DNA of 64,000 nucleotides from Roseiarcus sp963813555 (GCA_963813555.1 CAWEZX010000002.1:1-64000); one strand, 5' to 3'. Shown: positions 48,916-58,028, numbered from the stretch's first letter. Notes: generated by a model not told the origin, from the letters alone. Translations and numbers: made by a program.

Positions 48916-48943
48916 TATTTCCATACTTGCCGTTATCATATTT
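48916..48943 (+). repeat. dif-like site E
   Basis: Left arm TATTTCCATAC, spacer TTGCCG, right arm TTATCATATTT. It ends 18 bp before the stop of the large secreted-protein gene. Confidence 0.65.
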
Positions 48944-48961
48944 TGGCTTTTTGCTTGGATT

Positions 48962-51370
48962 TCAGGGACATACTTGGGACGGGACTGAAATCATCACCTT
49001 GTGTGTGCCGCTGCCGCTGCCCGCCACCGTAACGAAAGTGCCGTTGCCGTAGGCAATGGAGTACCACCAGTTCGCCTCGGTCCCCGTCCGCAACGTCCAT
49101 GTAGCGCCGTCGGGCGAAGTCATTACCTTGCCCTCCGCCGAAACGGCAACGTACCGGCCGCTGCCGTAGGTGACGGCGTACCAGTTACCATCGTTAAGAA
49201 CTCCCCCTGATGTGCTCGTCCATGTGATGCCGTCAGGCGAGGTCGCCGCAAATCCCGCCCCGACCGCGACGAACTGGCCGCCGCCGTAAGTCATGTCGTA
49301 CCAGGTCCCGAAGGGGGTCGTTTGCAATGTCCACGTGATGCCGTCCGGTGAGGTCCAGAACCCGCCAGATATGGCGGCGAACTTGCCGTTGCCGTAGGTG
49401 ACTCTGATCCATTGGTTTGCCGTGGACACCGTCCGCGCCGTCCACGTGATGCCGTCCGGAGAGGTCATCACCCGGTGTGTGCCGTTGAGCGCCGCCGCCA
49501 CGAACAGGTTGTTGCCGTAGGTGACGGCGTCCCAAAGATTGTTTTCCGCCGCCGTCCGCAACGTCCACGTGATGCCGTCCGGAGAGGTCATCACTGCGCT
49601 ATCTGCCACTGCCACGAACAGGTTGTTGCCGTAGGTGACGGAATTCCAGCCCTGTCCCCCTCCCGGTGCCGTCCGCGCCGTCCATGTGATGCCGTCCGGA
49701 GAGGTCATCACGGCTGCGGCAGCCACCGCCACGAACAGACCGTTTCCGTAGGTGACGGAATTCCACCAGTTCGCCCCCACCGCCGTCTCCACCGTCCAGA
49801 ATACCGCGTCTGTTGTCACAGGGACCGACGATCCCCCGCCGAATTTCACCCAGTTGGTGCCGTTGCAGTACTGGTAGGTGTGGAAATCTCCGTTGTAGAT
49901 CACGTCGCGTTCGCCGGCAGTCGGGTTCGAGCAGCTGCCGCTGTAGTTGTAGATGGCATTGACTTGTGCGGCGCTCAAAGCGTAGTTGTAGACGCGGAGA
50001 TCGTCGATTTTACCCTGGAACGGATAAGTGGCTGAGTAATCATCCCCTATATCGAAATTATGGGTGGCGGTAACAGAGCCCAGGCCCGCAATGGATTGCT
50101 GGTCCACCTGTACGCCGTTGAAATAGGCTGTGAATGTATTTGCGGTGCGATCCGCGACGATCACGAGATGAGACCAGGTATTCAGGTGATCGGACCCGGA
50201 CAGTGTAAGGCCGACTGCTGTCGAGGCGTCTGCGATATTCGCCTTCCATGGCGCCGCTCCCAGTTCAAAATCATAACCAAGATTCCCTGCGGCCGCCCCG
50301 CCGTGATTGAGTGGCATGTCATACGAGCCGACATCGGCGGTCGGGTAAACCCACAAAGAGACCGAAAAAGACGTCGATGTGCCGAAGTTGAGGTTGGCGG
50401 GGTTGCCCACGCCGACATAGTCGTTCACGCCATCGAATTGCAGCGCGCCCGCGAATTTGCCTCCTGCGGTCTGCCATGTAGGCCCGTTGGTCAGGGTGCC
50501 GTTGTCGCTCCCGATGCTGTCATTGGCCGTCGTCCCGCTGCTCTCGTCGAATTTCCACCACGCGACGGGGGCGGCGATGCTGGTCTGGCTGGACCCGCCA
50601 GAACCCATCTGGACCCACGAAGCCCCGTTGCAATACTGCAAGGTGTGGAAATCTCCGTTGTAGATCACGTCGCGTTCGCTGGCAGTCGGGTTGGCGCAGC
50701 TAGAGGTGAACGTGGCGTATAAAGAATAACTTCCGGGAAAGGCGCTCGGCGTGGTCGAGAAGGTGGCGGGCATGGTTCCGTAGGTAAAGGCGTAATATTC
50801 GTCGGTTACCGGCGCTGATCCATTATGCGCGAATGCCATGCTGTTGTTGTCCGTCAGAAACGCAAGCCAGTAATTTCCAGCCGGAAGACTGACCGGGGTA
50901 ATGACGTTGGAGGTATTCCATCCGCCGCTTGGCGTAAATCCGTTTGTTTCCGCCTTTTTCGCTCCCGGCCCGCCGCTCGGGCCTGTGGCGTCATAGATGC
51001 CGAGGCGCAGATTGCCCGCGACGGTATTTACATACATTGAAATGCTCTGGATGGTCGCGGCATGGCCAAGCGTTGCCGGTTGGCTGATGATATAGTTTCC
51101 GTCACCGGTATCCGTGCTGCCCTCGACGTTGCTGTCGCCTATCGTGTTGCCGAAGGAACCGGGCGACATGATCTGACCGGCGGTCATCCAAGTGGTGCCG
51201 TTGCAGAACTGGTAGATGTGGCAATCGCCGTTGTAGATCACGTGGCGTTCGGCGCTGGTCGGGTTCGAGCAAGCGGCGCGGGCTGGTGCATTCTCAAGGA
51301 ATGCCAGCAGGATAAGCAGGATTGTCAGCAGCCGGAACAAGCCCGACACATGTTGTATGGGCCGTTTCAT
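48962..51370 (-). CDS. Secreted LamG and propeller-repeat protein
   Basis: An 802-aa protein with a signal peptide (LFRLLTILLILLAFLENAPA, cleavage near ARA-ACS). A repeat (ERHVIYNGDCHIYQFCNG, ERDVIYNGDFHTLQYCNG, ERDVIYNGDFHTYQYCNGTN) occurs near residues 41, 233 and 487. A LamG/concanavalin-like domain lies at about 265-480 (PVAWWKFDESSGTTANDSIG, DDLRVYNYALSAAQVNAIYN). The C-terminal third holds about seven WD/BNR-like blades with VMTSPDGITWTARTAPGG-type motifs and VTYGNGLFVAV. It probably acts outside the cell in sugar or surface binding. It forms a minus-strand operon with the two next genes. Confidence 0.8.
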   Translation of the reverse strand: MKRPIQHVSGLFRLLTILLILLAFLENAPARAACSNPTSAERHVIYNGDCHIYQFCNGTTWMTAGQIMSPGSFGNTIGDSNVEGSTDTGDGNYIISQPATLGHAATIQSISMYVNTVAGNLRLGIYDATGPSGGPGAKKAETNGFTPSGGWNTSNVITPVSLPAGNYWLAFLTDNNSMAFAHNGSAPVTDEYYAFTYGTMPATFSTTPSAFPGSYSLYATFTSSCANPTASERDVIYNGDFHTLQYCNGASWVQMGSGGSSQTSIAAPVAWWKFDESSGTTANDSIGSDNGTLTNGPTWQTAGGKFAGALQFDGVNDYVGVGNPANLNFGTSTSFSVSLWVYPTADVGSYDMPLNHGGAAAGNLGYDFELGAAPWKANIADASTAVGLTLSGSDHLNTWSHLVIVADRTANTFTAYFNGVQVDQQSIAGLGSVTATHNFDIGDDYSATYPFQGKIDDLRVYNYALSAAQVNAIYNYSGSCSNPTAGERDVIYNGDFHTYQYCNGTNWVKFGGGSSVPVTTDAVFWTVETAVGANWWNSVTYGNGLFVAVAAAAVMTSPDGITWTARTAPGGGQGWNSVTYGNNLFVAVADSAVMTSPDGITWTLRTAAENNLWDAVTYGNNLFVAAALNGTHRVMTSPDGITWTARTVSTANQWIRVTYGNGKFAAISGGFWTSPDGITWTLQTTPFGTWYDMTYGGGQFVAVGAGFAATSPDGITWTSTSGGVLNDGNWYAVTYGSGRYVAVSAEGKVMTSPDGATWTLRTGTEANWWYSIAYGNGTFVTVAGSGSGTHKVMISVPSQVCP

Positions 51371-51404
51371 TGATGGCGTCTTGTTTCTCCCTTGCGGCCT
51401 CGCC

Positions 51405-52082
51405 CTAGTGCGATGCGCCTATGCTCCACGAATGCTTAACCGCCGTAGTCGTCGCTGCTATTTTGATACCAAGTTCATCGCCTGCTACTACAGTGAAGGT
51501 GTGCGACGTATCGTTACAGGTCGTCGATGCGGACGTAGAACAGGTTACAGTTGTCGCAACGCCATTCTTCATCACCGTGATTGTGCTGGTACTGCTGGCG
51601 CTGGCTATGTAATAGAGGTTCTGAATTGTAGCCGCCCGCGCGATTATTGTCCTCGTCCCGGCAGATGCGTCGGTTGTTGTGGATGCAGAGAGCGAACCGT
51701 TTGCTGGAAAGTAGTAAGCGGACCCTGTAGCCAAGGTTCCGTTATTCGAGTTCCCGGCGATTTCCGAGTAGTTGGCCGTGGTCGGCGCGGCGGCACCGGA
51801 CACAGAGGCCAGCATCATATCGCCGGAAACCTCAAGCTTCGCGGCGGGGCTGGTCGTGCCGATGCCGACGTTGCCGGTGGTCTGGAAATTGACGACCCCC
51901 GAATAGGTGCCAGCATTGCAAACCAAGAGGTTGTAGATGCTCCCACTATTCGAGCCGCCCGAGAAAGTGTAATCGCCCGACGATACTCCGGAGGGACAGG
52001 CGCTGCCCGGAACCGGGTTGGCGGCGCTGGCCTGCGAAGCCGTCAGGAGGATCAGGGCGGCAATGAGCGCTAACCGCTTCAA
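51405..52082 (-). CDS. Secreted tail-fibre-like protein
   Basis: A 225-aa protein with a signal peptide (LALIAALILLTASQASA) and the motif VGIGTTSPAAKLEVSGDM at about residue 73, typical of tail-fibre and beta-helix surface proteins. The rest is Ser/Thr-rich with a Cys pair (TVTCSTSASTTCND). The start is TTG 52082, overlapping the stop of the 101-aa gene (TTGA). Co-transcribed with the 802-aa protein and probably displayed with it. Confidence 0.7.
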   Translation of the reverse strand: MKRLALIAALILLTASQASAANPVPGSACPSGVSSGDYTFSGGSNSGSIYNLLVCNAGTYSGVVNFQTTGNVGIGTTSPAAKLEVSGDMMLASVSGAAAPTTANYSEIAGNSNNGTLATGSAYYFPANGSLSASTTTDASAGTRTIIARAATIQNLYYIASASSTSTITVMKNGVATTVTCSTSASTTCNDTSHTFTVVAGDELGIKIAATTTAVKHSWSIGASH

Positions 52083-52384
52083 GGTTTCGGCTCCGCCCTG
52101 CTGATGCGCTTGGCGTATTCAGCATCGGAAGAACCGCTGTCTGTGATCGTGCCGCCATATTCGATGCTGTCCTTGACTTGCAGCCCTCTGGCATTGAAGC
52201 GGGCAACCTCCTTGCCATTCACGATGATTTTGACCGCGCCGGTTTTCTGGTCGGTTTCGATGCGCGTTGCCTGCTCCTGGCCTATTGGCGGCGGCGCTGC
52301 CATGGTCACGGCGGCGGAAAGTCCTATCCCAAGAGCTATCCCTGAACTCAGCAAAAGCATAGCGATAGCAAACAGTCTGCGCAT
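52079..52384 (-). CDS. Membrane-anchored small protein of the LamG operon
   Basis: A 101-aa protein. MRRLFAIAMLLLSSGIALGI then GLSAAVTMAAPPP is a signal peptide or anchor; the body IETDQKTGAVKIIVNGKEVA, RFNARGLQVKDSIEYGGTIT looks beta-rich. ATG 52384 is chosen since it begins the hydrophobic segment; the open frame extends 7 codons more. First gene of the three-gene module E-F. Confidence 0.65.
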   Translation of the reverse strand: MRRLFAIAMLLLSSGIALGIGLSAAVTMAAPPPIGQEQATRIETDQKTGAVKIIVNGKEVARFNARGLQVKDSIEYGGTITDSGSSDAEYAKRISRAEPKP

Positions 52385-52657
52385 GAAAGAGTTCCCTTTT
52401 GTCACTCCCTGTATAGCGCAGAAACTCTTAAAGATGAACTTACCTCCGTAAATTATCCCGAATATTCTACTTGACTAATCTTTCCGTAACCGCCTCCACG
52501 GCCCGGAAATCGAAAAGGGCAGGGGGTTTTTCAGGGACACAGGCACCGCGTCCGCTGCGCCGGGTCCGGCTCCGCTCCCGACAGCCCTGCGGGCCGTCTA
52601 TCCCTTCAAAAAGCAAAGGCCGGGAACGATGCCCCGGCCAATTCTCAAAAGTGAAGA

Positions 52658-52685
52658 TTTTCCAAAAAACCCGTTATCACTTTTT
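52658..52685 (+). repeat. dif-like site F
   Basis: Left arm ATTTTCCAAAA, spacer AACCCG, right arm TTATCACTTTT. Upstream is GGCCGGGAACGATGCCCCGG, a hairpin also found (as GGCCGGGACGATGCCCGGCC) before site G. Confidence 0.75.
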
Positions 52686-52721
52686 GCCGGGTTCAGACCT
52701 TGAATGATGGTCCTCCTGAGT

Positions 52722-53803
52722 TCTGACGCGAAGTGCAACACCCCCCGCCGATTTGATATCGGCAAGGTTGTTCAAGACCTTAAGGAGTGTTGCCATGCGA
52801 TCCTATTCGCATCTGTCGGAGGACGAAAGAGACCAGATCGGCGTTTTGCGGGCCGCGGGGCGGTCGATGGGGGCCATTGCCCGGGCGCTCGGTCGGGCGA
52901 AAGCCACCATCTGCAGGGAGCTGCAGCGGAACGCACTCCCTTTGGGGGGTTACTCGCCGCTTCACGCCGCCGGAGCCTATCAATTGCGCAGGCGGCGTGA
53001 AGCGATCCTCGAACGAGAGGCCGCTTTACGTCTGTTCGTGGGGGACCGGCTCGCCGAGGGATGGACGCCCGAACAGATCTCCGGTTGGTTGAAATCCGGG
53101 AATGAACCGCGGCTGCGGGCCGTCGGCTGCGAGACAATCTACGCCTTCATCTATCGAGCCGCACAGAAGGCCGAGGCCTTGTGGCGTTATCTGACGCGTC
53201 GCCACAAACGCCGTCGCCCGCGTCGCGCCAGAGCCTCGCGCGACGCCATCAAGGATCGAGCGTCGATCCATGATCGTCCGAAGGCCATTGAAGGCCGCGG
53301 CGAGGCCGGCCATTGGGAGGGCGACCTCATCATCTGCAAATGCACACGGCCTGTGCTCGTCTTGCATGAGCGAAAGTCGCGGGTCACGCTCGCCGCGCGG
53401 CTCACAGGGAAAACCGCCGCAGAAACCATCTCAGCGATGCTCGCGGTGTTCGGTCGCATCGATCCTCAACTGCGAAGATCAATCACCTTTGACAACGACA
53501 CCGCCTTCGCCCAGCACGCCCTGCTCAGGACCATGCGCGACATGACGACCTGGTTCTGCGACGCTTATGCCTCATGGCAAAAAGGCGGCATCGAGAACGC
53601 CAATGGACGCTTACGTCGATGGCTGCCGCGCCACCTGGATATCGACCGGACATCCGACCAAGATATCCAGGAGATCGTCCTCACGACCAACCTCACCCCC
53701 CGTAAATGCCTCGGGTTCAAGACGCCCTTCCAAGCCTTGATTGCCGAGCTTGGAAAGGACGTTCAAATCCGCTTCTCTTAAGCGCGTTGCGCTTCGCTCC
53801 GGA
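52722..53803 (+). mobile_element. IS30-family insertion sequence
   Basis: The inverted ends GCGAAGTGCAAC (52729-52740) and GTTGCGCTTCGC (53786-53797) are within about 8 bp of the IS limits. It encodes one transposase. Insertion removed the 3' end of the gene at 53804-54190; the old C-terminal codons are replaced by IS sequence. Exact ends and target duplication could not be fixed by eye. Confidence 0.8.
52795..53781 (+). CDS. IS30 transposase
   Basis: A 328-aa DDE transposase. N-terminal HTH (HLSEDERDQIGVLRAAGRSM then GAIARALGRAKATICREL); catalytic Asp in GHWEGDLIICK (about residue 180), Asp in SITFDNDTAFAQHA (about 237) and Glu in QKGGIENANGRLRRWLP (about 267). ATG 52795 (MRSYSHLSEDER) is the family start; the frame is open upstream without similarity. 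Intact. Confidence 0.95.
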   Translation: MRSYSHLSEDERDQIGVLRAAGRSMGAIARALGRAKATICRELQRNALPLGGYSPLHAAGAYQLRRRREAILEREAALRLFVGDRLAEGWTPEQISGWLKSGNEPRLRAVGCETIYAFIYRAAQKAEALWRYLTRRHKRRRPRRARASRDAIKDRASIHDRPKAIEGRGEAGHWEGDLIICKCTRPVLVLHERKSRVTLAARLTGKTAAETISAMLAVFGRIDPQLRRSITFDNDTAFAQHALLRTMRDMTTWFCDAYASWQKGGIENANGRLRRWLPRHLDIDRTSDQDIQEIVLTTNLTPRKCLGFKTPFQALIAELGKDVQIRFS

Positions 53804-54190
53804 ATCCAGGCCTGCCGGGTTTGGAGCGGGAATCCTCCCAAGGTCTGGCTCGGAACCGTCCGCCAATGAGACGAACGAGCCGTCGCGGAAGAATACTTTG
53901 ACACCATCATATTCAATGGAATTTTTGTCGGCGTTTAGAGTGAAAAAATGCCCCAAGGATGGTAGTTTTTCTGACCCAGCCCATTGTGAAGTTACTTTGT
54001 TGTCTACGAAATTTGTTATTTCATCCTCGTAAGCACTTAGAATTTTGTGAGCAGTCCTGAATGCAGTTCGCTCTGCTGGGACGGCCTGAAGTTGTGCTAC
54101 AATCTCCCCTGCCGTGCCATAGCTGCGCAAGTGCGGGTATTGATCCATGAGTAAGGCTACGTTGGGTCTATCGCCGTAAGGAAAGCTCAT
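53804..54190 (-). pseudogene. Unknown module gene truncated by IS30
   Basis: MSFPYGDRPNVALLMDQYPH then LRSYGTAGEIVAQLQAVPAE and LSAYEDEITNFVDNKVTSQW; about 128 residues remain before IS30 sequence (from about 53804) takes over the frame. Unknown family; acidic, soluble. It lies in module F-G. Its AT-richer leader (54190-54300) resembles other module genes. Confidence 0.65.
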
Positions 54191-54354
54191 GCTTGTCTCC
54201 GTGATTGAAATTTATATTTCCGTATCTTAAGCATAGAAAGACTAATTACACAAACATTTTCATGTTGGGGACGTGCGCGCGCGCCGCTCAAAAGATACTG
54301 TAATGCGGTCTGCGAAATCGGGCTGTGTACAGATGGGGGTTGGCAGTTAAAAGA

Positions 54355-54417
54355 ATAGCCGTTCTCGCTGTAGATTTAAATGGTTGAACACCATTTTAAA
54401 CAACGGAGAACGGCTAT
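54355..54417 (+). promoter_or_regulatory. Start-codon-sequestering hairpin of the IS110 gene
   Basis: ATAGCCGTTCTC (54355-54366) pairs perfectly with GAGAACGGCTAT (54406-54417), with an inner stem TTTAAATGGT/ACCATTTTAAA. The right arm covers the GGAG ribosome-binding site and the first bases of ATG 54416. Transcripts from outside would fold and block translation, a known way for IS elements to limit transposase. Confidence 0.7.
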
Positions 54418-55459
54418 GAAGTATTTTTGTGGTTTAGATGTTTCATTGAACAGCGTGGCGGCCTGTGTTGTCAATCAGGACGGCGCGATCATTCGTGAAG
54501 GCGAAGTAGCGTCGGAACCCGGTGCTATTGACCACTGGCTCAAAAGCCTTGGGCTGCCGATGGAACGGGTCGGCATGGAAGCCGGGGGCCTGTCATCGTG
54601 GCTATGTCAGGAATTGCTGGCCTGCGGGTGGCCAATGATCTGCATGGAGACGCGGCACGCCAAGGCGGCAATGAAAGCGCAGCAGGTCAAAACCGACCGC
54701 AACGACGCGCGCGGCCTTGCGCACATGATGCGCACGGGCTGGTACAGGGAAGTCCATATCAAGAGCCGTGACAGTCAGGAACTCCGGATGTTGCTCAACA
54801 ACCGGCGCTTCCTTCAGGACAAGCGGATCGCCACGGACAACGAAATCCGGGGATCGCTGCGGACATTCGGGCTGAAGGTCGGCAAGATCCCCCGGTCAAA
54901 ATATGATGCGCGGGTCCGCGAGCTGGTCGGCGACAACGAGAAATTCCGGCTATGCATTTTCCCGTTGCTGGAGGTGAGGCGCGTGCTGGTCGAGCAGTGC
55001 AAGAAGCTGGAAAAGCTGATTCTCGACGCCGTGAAAGGAGATGAGGTGTGCGAGTTGTTCATGACAATTCCGGGCGTCGGACCTCTGACCGCTCTGGTCT
55101 TCAAGACCTTTGTTGACCGTCCGCAACGGTTCCAGAAGTCGAAAGCCGTCGGCGCAGCGCTTGGTTTGACCCCAAAAAAATACGCCTCCGGGGAAGTGGA
55201 TTATGACGGCCATATCACGAAGTGCGGCGATGAATTTGTTCGCATGCATCTGTTTGAAGCCGCCAAGGTGCTGCTGAGCAGGGTTGGCAAACCGAGCGAT
55301 CTCAAGTCATGGGGCTTGCGGCTGGCGAAGCGCAGCTCGACGAAAAAAGCCTGCGTGGCGGTCGCCCGCAGGCTGGCGGTCATCATGCACGCCATGTGGC
55401 GCGATGGGACGGTGTTCCAGTCGGAACAGGTGCAGGCCGAGCTGGCCGCCGCCGCGTAA
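54416..55459 (+). CDS. IS110-family transposase
   Basis: A 347-aa DEDD transposase. RuvC-like residues: Asp in YFCGLDVSLNSVAAC (about residue 7), Glu in ERVGMEAGGLSS (about 60), and Asp residues in QVKTDRNDARGLAHMM (about 97-101). The C-terminal Tnp20-type part has FMTIPGVGPLTALVF and AVGAALGLTPKKYASGE with the Ser region RSSTKKACVAVARRLAV. ATG 54416 starts MKYFCGLDVS. IS110 elements use a bridge/seeker RNA from a non-coding end; candidates are 54230-54355 or 55460-55880. Confidence 0.93.
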   Translation: MKYFCGLDVSLNSVAACVVNQDGAIIREGEVASEPGAIDHWLKSLGLPMERVGMEAGGLSSWLCQELLACGWPMICMETRHAKAAMKAQQVKTDRNDARGLAHMMRTGWYREVHIKSRDSQELRMLLNNRRFLQDKRIATDNEIRGSLRTFGLKVGKIPRSKYDARVRELVGDNEKFRLCIFPLLEVRRVLVEQCKKLEKLILDAVKGDEVCELFMTIPGVGPLTALVFKTFVDRPQRFQKSKAVGAALGLTPKKYASGEVDYDGHITKCGDEFVRMHLFEAAKVLLSRVGKPSDLKSWGLRLAKRSSTKKACVAVARRLAVIMHAMWRDGTVFQSEQVQAELAAAA

Positions 55460-55887
55460 GCCACAACCGAAACACGAAGGAAAAGGTTTACAGGTCTTCT
55501 GCCCGCAAGGGGAGGAGTCGTCCGGCAGGACGGAAAGACTGAGGTGAGAACGTGGCTTCCCTGGCGATGCAAGCTGCAAGCTTGCGAATCGCGATCAAAA
55601 GATAGTTCCACCTCGCTCTTTGAATGGACAGTTACTTGGGGCGGCGCTCTCAGACAGGCACATCGTGCTGGCGGCGACCCCGGAAAGGAGCGTGATCCCT
55701 GCCAATGGACTGACTGCTTCACTCTCTGGCGGAACGTATCGAAGAACAAGGGCGGGCTGCGTCAAACTCGTGGCGGTCACTCCGCCCGCCCTTGTTCTTC
55801 GATACTTGGGAAGCGGGTCAACCAATGAAAGGAATAGCTATGAGGAAAATGTAAGATTTTAAAAATACCTTTGACTCAGGACCGCAT
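55460..55887. other. Non-coding downstream part of IS110 with 22-bp palindrome
   Basis: No gene. A perfect 22-bp inverted repeat, GTATCGAAGAACAAGGGCGG... at 55736-55757 and its complement at 55784-55805, encloses 26 nt. The region may hold the guide RNA and right end of the IS110, or a terminator. The exact IS end was not determined. Confidence 0.45.
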
Positions 55888-55982
55888 TAAAGGAGGGAAC
55901 CCTTTTGAGCGTTCGGACACGGCCCCGTAAGCTGTTGATCTGCATCAGGCCGGAACTGCGCAAAAGGGTAGGGCAAAATCTA
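55888..55982. repeat. Dispersed repeat shared with 36319-36413
   Basis: CCCTTTTGAGCGTTCGG, CCGTAAGCTGTTGATC, GCGCAAAAGGGTAGGG. It stands 57 bp before site G. Confidence 0.65.
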
Positions 55983-56038
55983 ATCCTTCCAAAAAGCAAA
56001 GGCCGGGACGATGCCCGGCCAGTTTTCAAAAGTGAAGG

Positions 56039-56066
56039 TATTTCCACAAACACCGTTCAGATTATC
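56039..56066 (+). repeat. dif-like site G
   Basis: Left arm TATTTCCACAA, spacer ACACCG, right arm TTCAGATTATC (diverged). The hairpin GGCCGGGACGATGCCCGGCC and TTTTCAAAAGTGAAGG precede it as at site F. Confidence 0.55.
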
Positions 56067-56266
56067 GGCCATTGAGGCTTTGCGGCGGCTGACGGCGACC
56101 ACTCGTTGCCATCCAACGGCTTTGCGGCGGGTGAAGACACGGAAACCCTCTTGGTTCCGCCCAATGCTGCCTGATTAAATCCACTAAACATCGTAGCTCC
56201 TCCATTAGTACATTTGCTAATAGCACGATACTAACGAGTAACTTATAGTTTTGTCAATTCGAATTA

Positions 56267-56821
56267 TTAAGCATGGCGCTTCAAAGCCCTGTGCAGGGTG
56301 ACGCGGTGAACGCCTATGATCTTCGCCATGCCGGTGACGGACTGCTGGCCGCTGTCGATCATCTGCCGGGCATGGGTAATCTTCTCCGGGGTGAGGTCTG
56401 CCGGTCGCCCCAGATGCTTCCCTCGCCTGCGGGCGGCGTCAATCCCGGCCCGGCTGCGCTCGGCATTCAACCTGCGCTCGAACTGCGCCAATGCTCCCAT
56501 GACGTGAAACAGCAATTCGCCTCCGGCTGTGGTGGTGTCCATAGCTTCGGTAATCGACTGGAAGCCGATTCCGCGCTCTGCGAAGTGCGCCACGGTGCTG
56601 ACAAGGTGGGGCATGGATCGGCCTAACCTGTCCAGCCTCCACACGGTCAGCACGTCTCCCGGCTGCACGGCGGCAAGGGCGGCGTCCAGACCGGGGCGCT
56701 TCTCCGCCGCGCCTGAAACATGGTCCTGAAACACCTTGTCGCAGCCTGCGGCCTGTAGCGCGTCCAGTTGCAGGCTCAAGTTCTGGTCGTCAGTGGAAAC
56801 CCGCGCATAGCCGATTTTCAT
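56267..56821 (-). CDS. Tn3-type serine resolvase
   Basis: A 184-aa resolvase: MKIGYARVSTDDQNLSLQLD with the catalytic Ser at residue 9, WRLDRLGRSMPHLVSTV (Arg residues of the active site, about 61-70), and a C-terminal HTH (ARQMIDSGQQSVTGMAKIIG, VHRVTLHRALKR). Intact. No Tn3 transposase is near, so it is either a remnant or an orphan resolving dimers. A repeated-motif stretch upstream (56828-56925) looks like its res site. Confidence 0.95.
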   Translation of the reverse strand: MKIGYARVSTDDQNLSLQLDALQAAGCDKVFQDHVSGAAEKRPGLDAALAAVQPGDVLTVWRLDRLGRSMPHLVSTVAHFAERGIGFQSITEAMDTTTAGGELLFHVMGALAQFERRLNAERSRAGIDAARRRGKHLGRPADLTPEKITHARQMIDSGQQSVTGMAKIIGVHRVTLHRALKRHA

Positions 56822-56827
56822 GGAAAT

Positions 56828-56925
56828 TCTTTCGCTACAGGGTTTCGCTACAAACGAGGTCTAAAAAAAGCAACGGATTAGCCGCTGCCGTTTCAGTGTA
56901 GCAAAAGGGAAGGCTTTCGCTACAG
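56828..56925. other. Putative res site of the resolvase
   Basis: TTTCGCTACAG-type motifs occur at 56830-56840, 56843-56852 and 56914-56925, with an inverted TGTAGCAAAA at 56897-56906 and CCGTTTCAGTG at 56888. Clustered, partly inverted 10-bp motifs right before tnpR-type genes are where res subsites lie. Confidence 0.5.
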
Positions 56926-56933
56926 ACTAAAAC

Positions 56934-57332
56934 CTAGGGAGGGGATGGCGTACAAGAGGGATTGCCAATTGTGAGCTTGCCCTTGGAGTGCAGCCGGACG
57001 GTCGCTCTATACTCTGAATTTTCGGCCATATGATCGAAGACTATCTGAAACACCTGCTGCCCGGATATGGTTCGTAATTCATCGCCATTCATTAGCGCGG
57101 CCGTCACCAGAAATGCTTTGCGCTCGGTTGCCGTAGCCTCTTCGATTGCTCTGGATAGATTCTCTTCCTGAGCGGGATCGTCCATCGTTACATCCATATC
57201 GAAATGCATCGTCGCCGTCTTCCCGTCCTTGGTGCAGGCCTTCAACTCAAGGGGTGTTGGCTCTGCAAGCGCAGCGGTCGCAAAAACGCTGCTGCAAACG
57301 AACGCGGCGGCCATGCTGATTTTTTTAATCAT
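56934..57332 (-). CDS. Secreted protein, module G-H
   Basis: A 132-aa protein with a signal peptide (MIKKISMAAAFVCSSVFATA, cleavage at ALA-EPT) and two Cys (ELKACTKDG and NPSCTPSPP) that could form a disulphide joining the ends. Between are MHFDMDVTMDDPAQEENLSR and VFQIVFDHMAENSEYRATVR, reminiscent of FliL-type periplasmic folds but without a membrane helix beyond the signal. Unknown function. Confidence 0.65.
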   Translation of the reverse strand: MIKKISMAAAFVCSSVFATAALAEPTPLELKACTKDGKTATMHFDMDVTMDDPAQEENLSRAIEEATATERKAFLVTAALMNGDELRTISGQQVFQIVFDHMAENSEYRATVRLHSKGKLTIGNPSCTPSPP

Positions 57333-58028
57333 TTATTCTCCATTGAGTTTTTTTGGATGAAATACCCTTATCCAAAAACCATGCTTTGGAGCAAGTAAAA
57401 ACCATTACTGCATAGCAGCATGGAACTGTCCAATATTTACGCCTGAAAATATGAACCGGGCCTGTCCGGTCTGATGCTCAAAAACGGCGCTGTTGTTATT
57501 CCTAATTACTCAAAACAATTTCCACAATGGTCATTTCTCTAATTGAGTTTGTCAACCTGTCTTCCATAATTCCATGCTTGCGCCCCAAATACTCCGGGGT
57601 GAATGCCCGAAGGGCAGAGGGGCAGCGCCCCTTTCTTCTCTTTGGCGCAGGATCAGGCCTCCGCTCACGTTCGTGTCGGTGTGACCTGATTATCCGTCCT
57701 TGGCCGTCTTCACGGCTCCAGCACCCAACAGGTTCGCGTTTCTCTACGTGGTCAGAAAACCGAAGTTTTAAGCCACAAACAAATGTCCAAAAGAGCGAGG
57801 GAAGCAAGTTATCACGCGGGATTGCGAGGCGGTATTCGTGCTTCGATCCCAATGACCATTACGCTTTCACCTCAGTCTTCGTCCTGTCGGACACCGTCTC
57901 CGGCAACCCGCCTTTTAAAAGCCGGGCAGCCAAATTCATGTAATTCACGGTAGCGGCAACTCAATTACATTAGTTATCACCGGTTCAAAGTGGAAAATAA
58001 GGCGCTGTTTGCAAATATCAGAAAAACT
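57333..58028. other. Region with no clear gene
   Basis: ORFs on both strands across 57502-57943 have no family resemblance and mutually exclusive frames. A degenerate dif-like sequence is at 57517-57544 (left arm AATTTCCACAA intact, right arm TTTCTCTAATT). The right part holds site H and the leader of the next gene. Confidence 0.4.
57957..57984 (+). repeat. dif-like site H
   Basis: Left arm CAACTCAATTA (diverged), spacer CATTAG, right arm TTATCACCGGT. It is followed by TTCAAAGTGGAAAATAAGGC, also present after site I; GTGGAAAAT is the inverse of the usual left arm. Confidence 0.55.

Noticed and set aside
57502..57943. Overlapping 116-aa (minus) and 138-aa (plus) ORFs
   Set aside because: Neither has family character, a good RBS or natural composition; left as unresolved.
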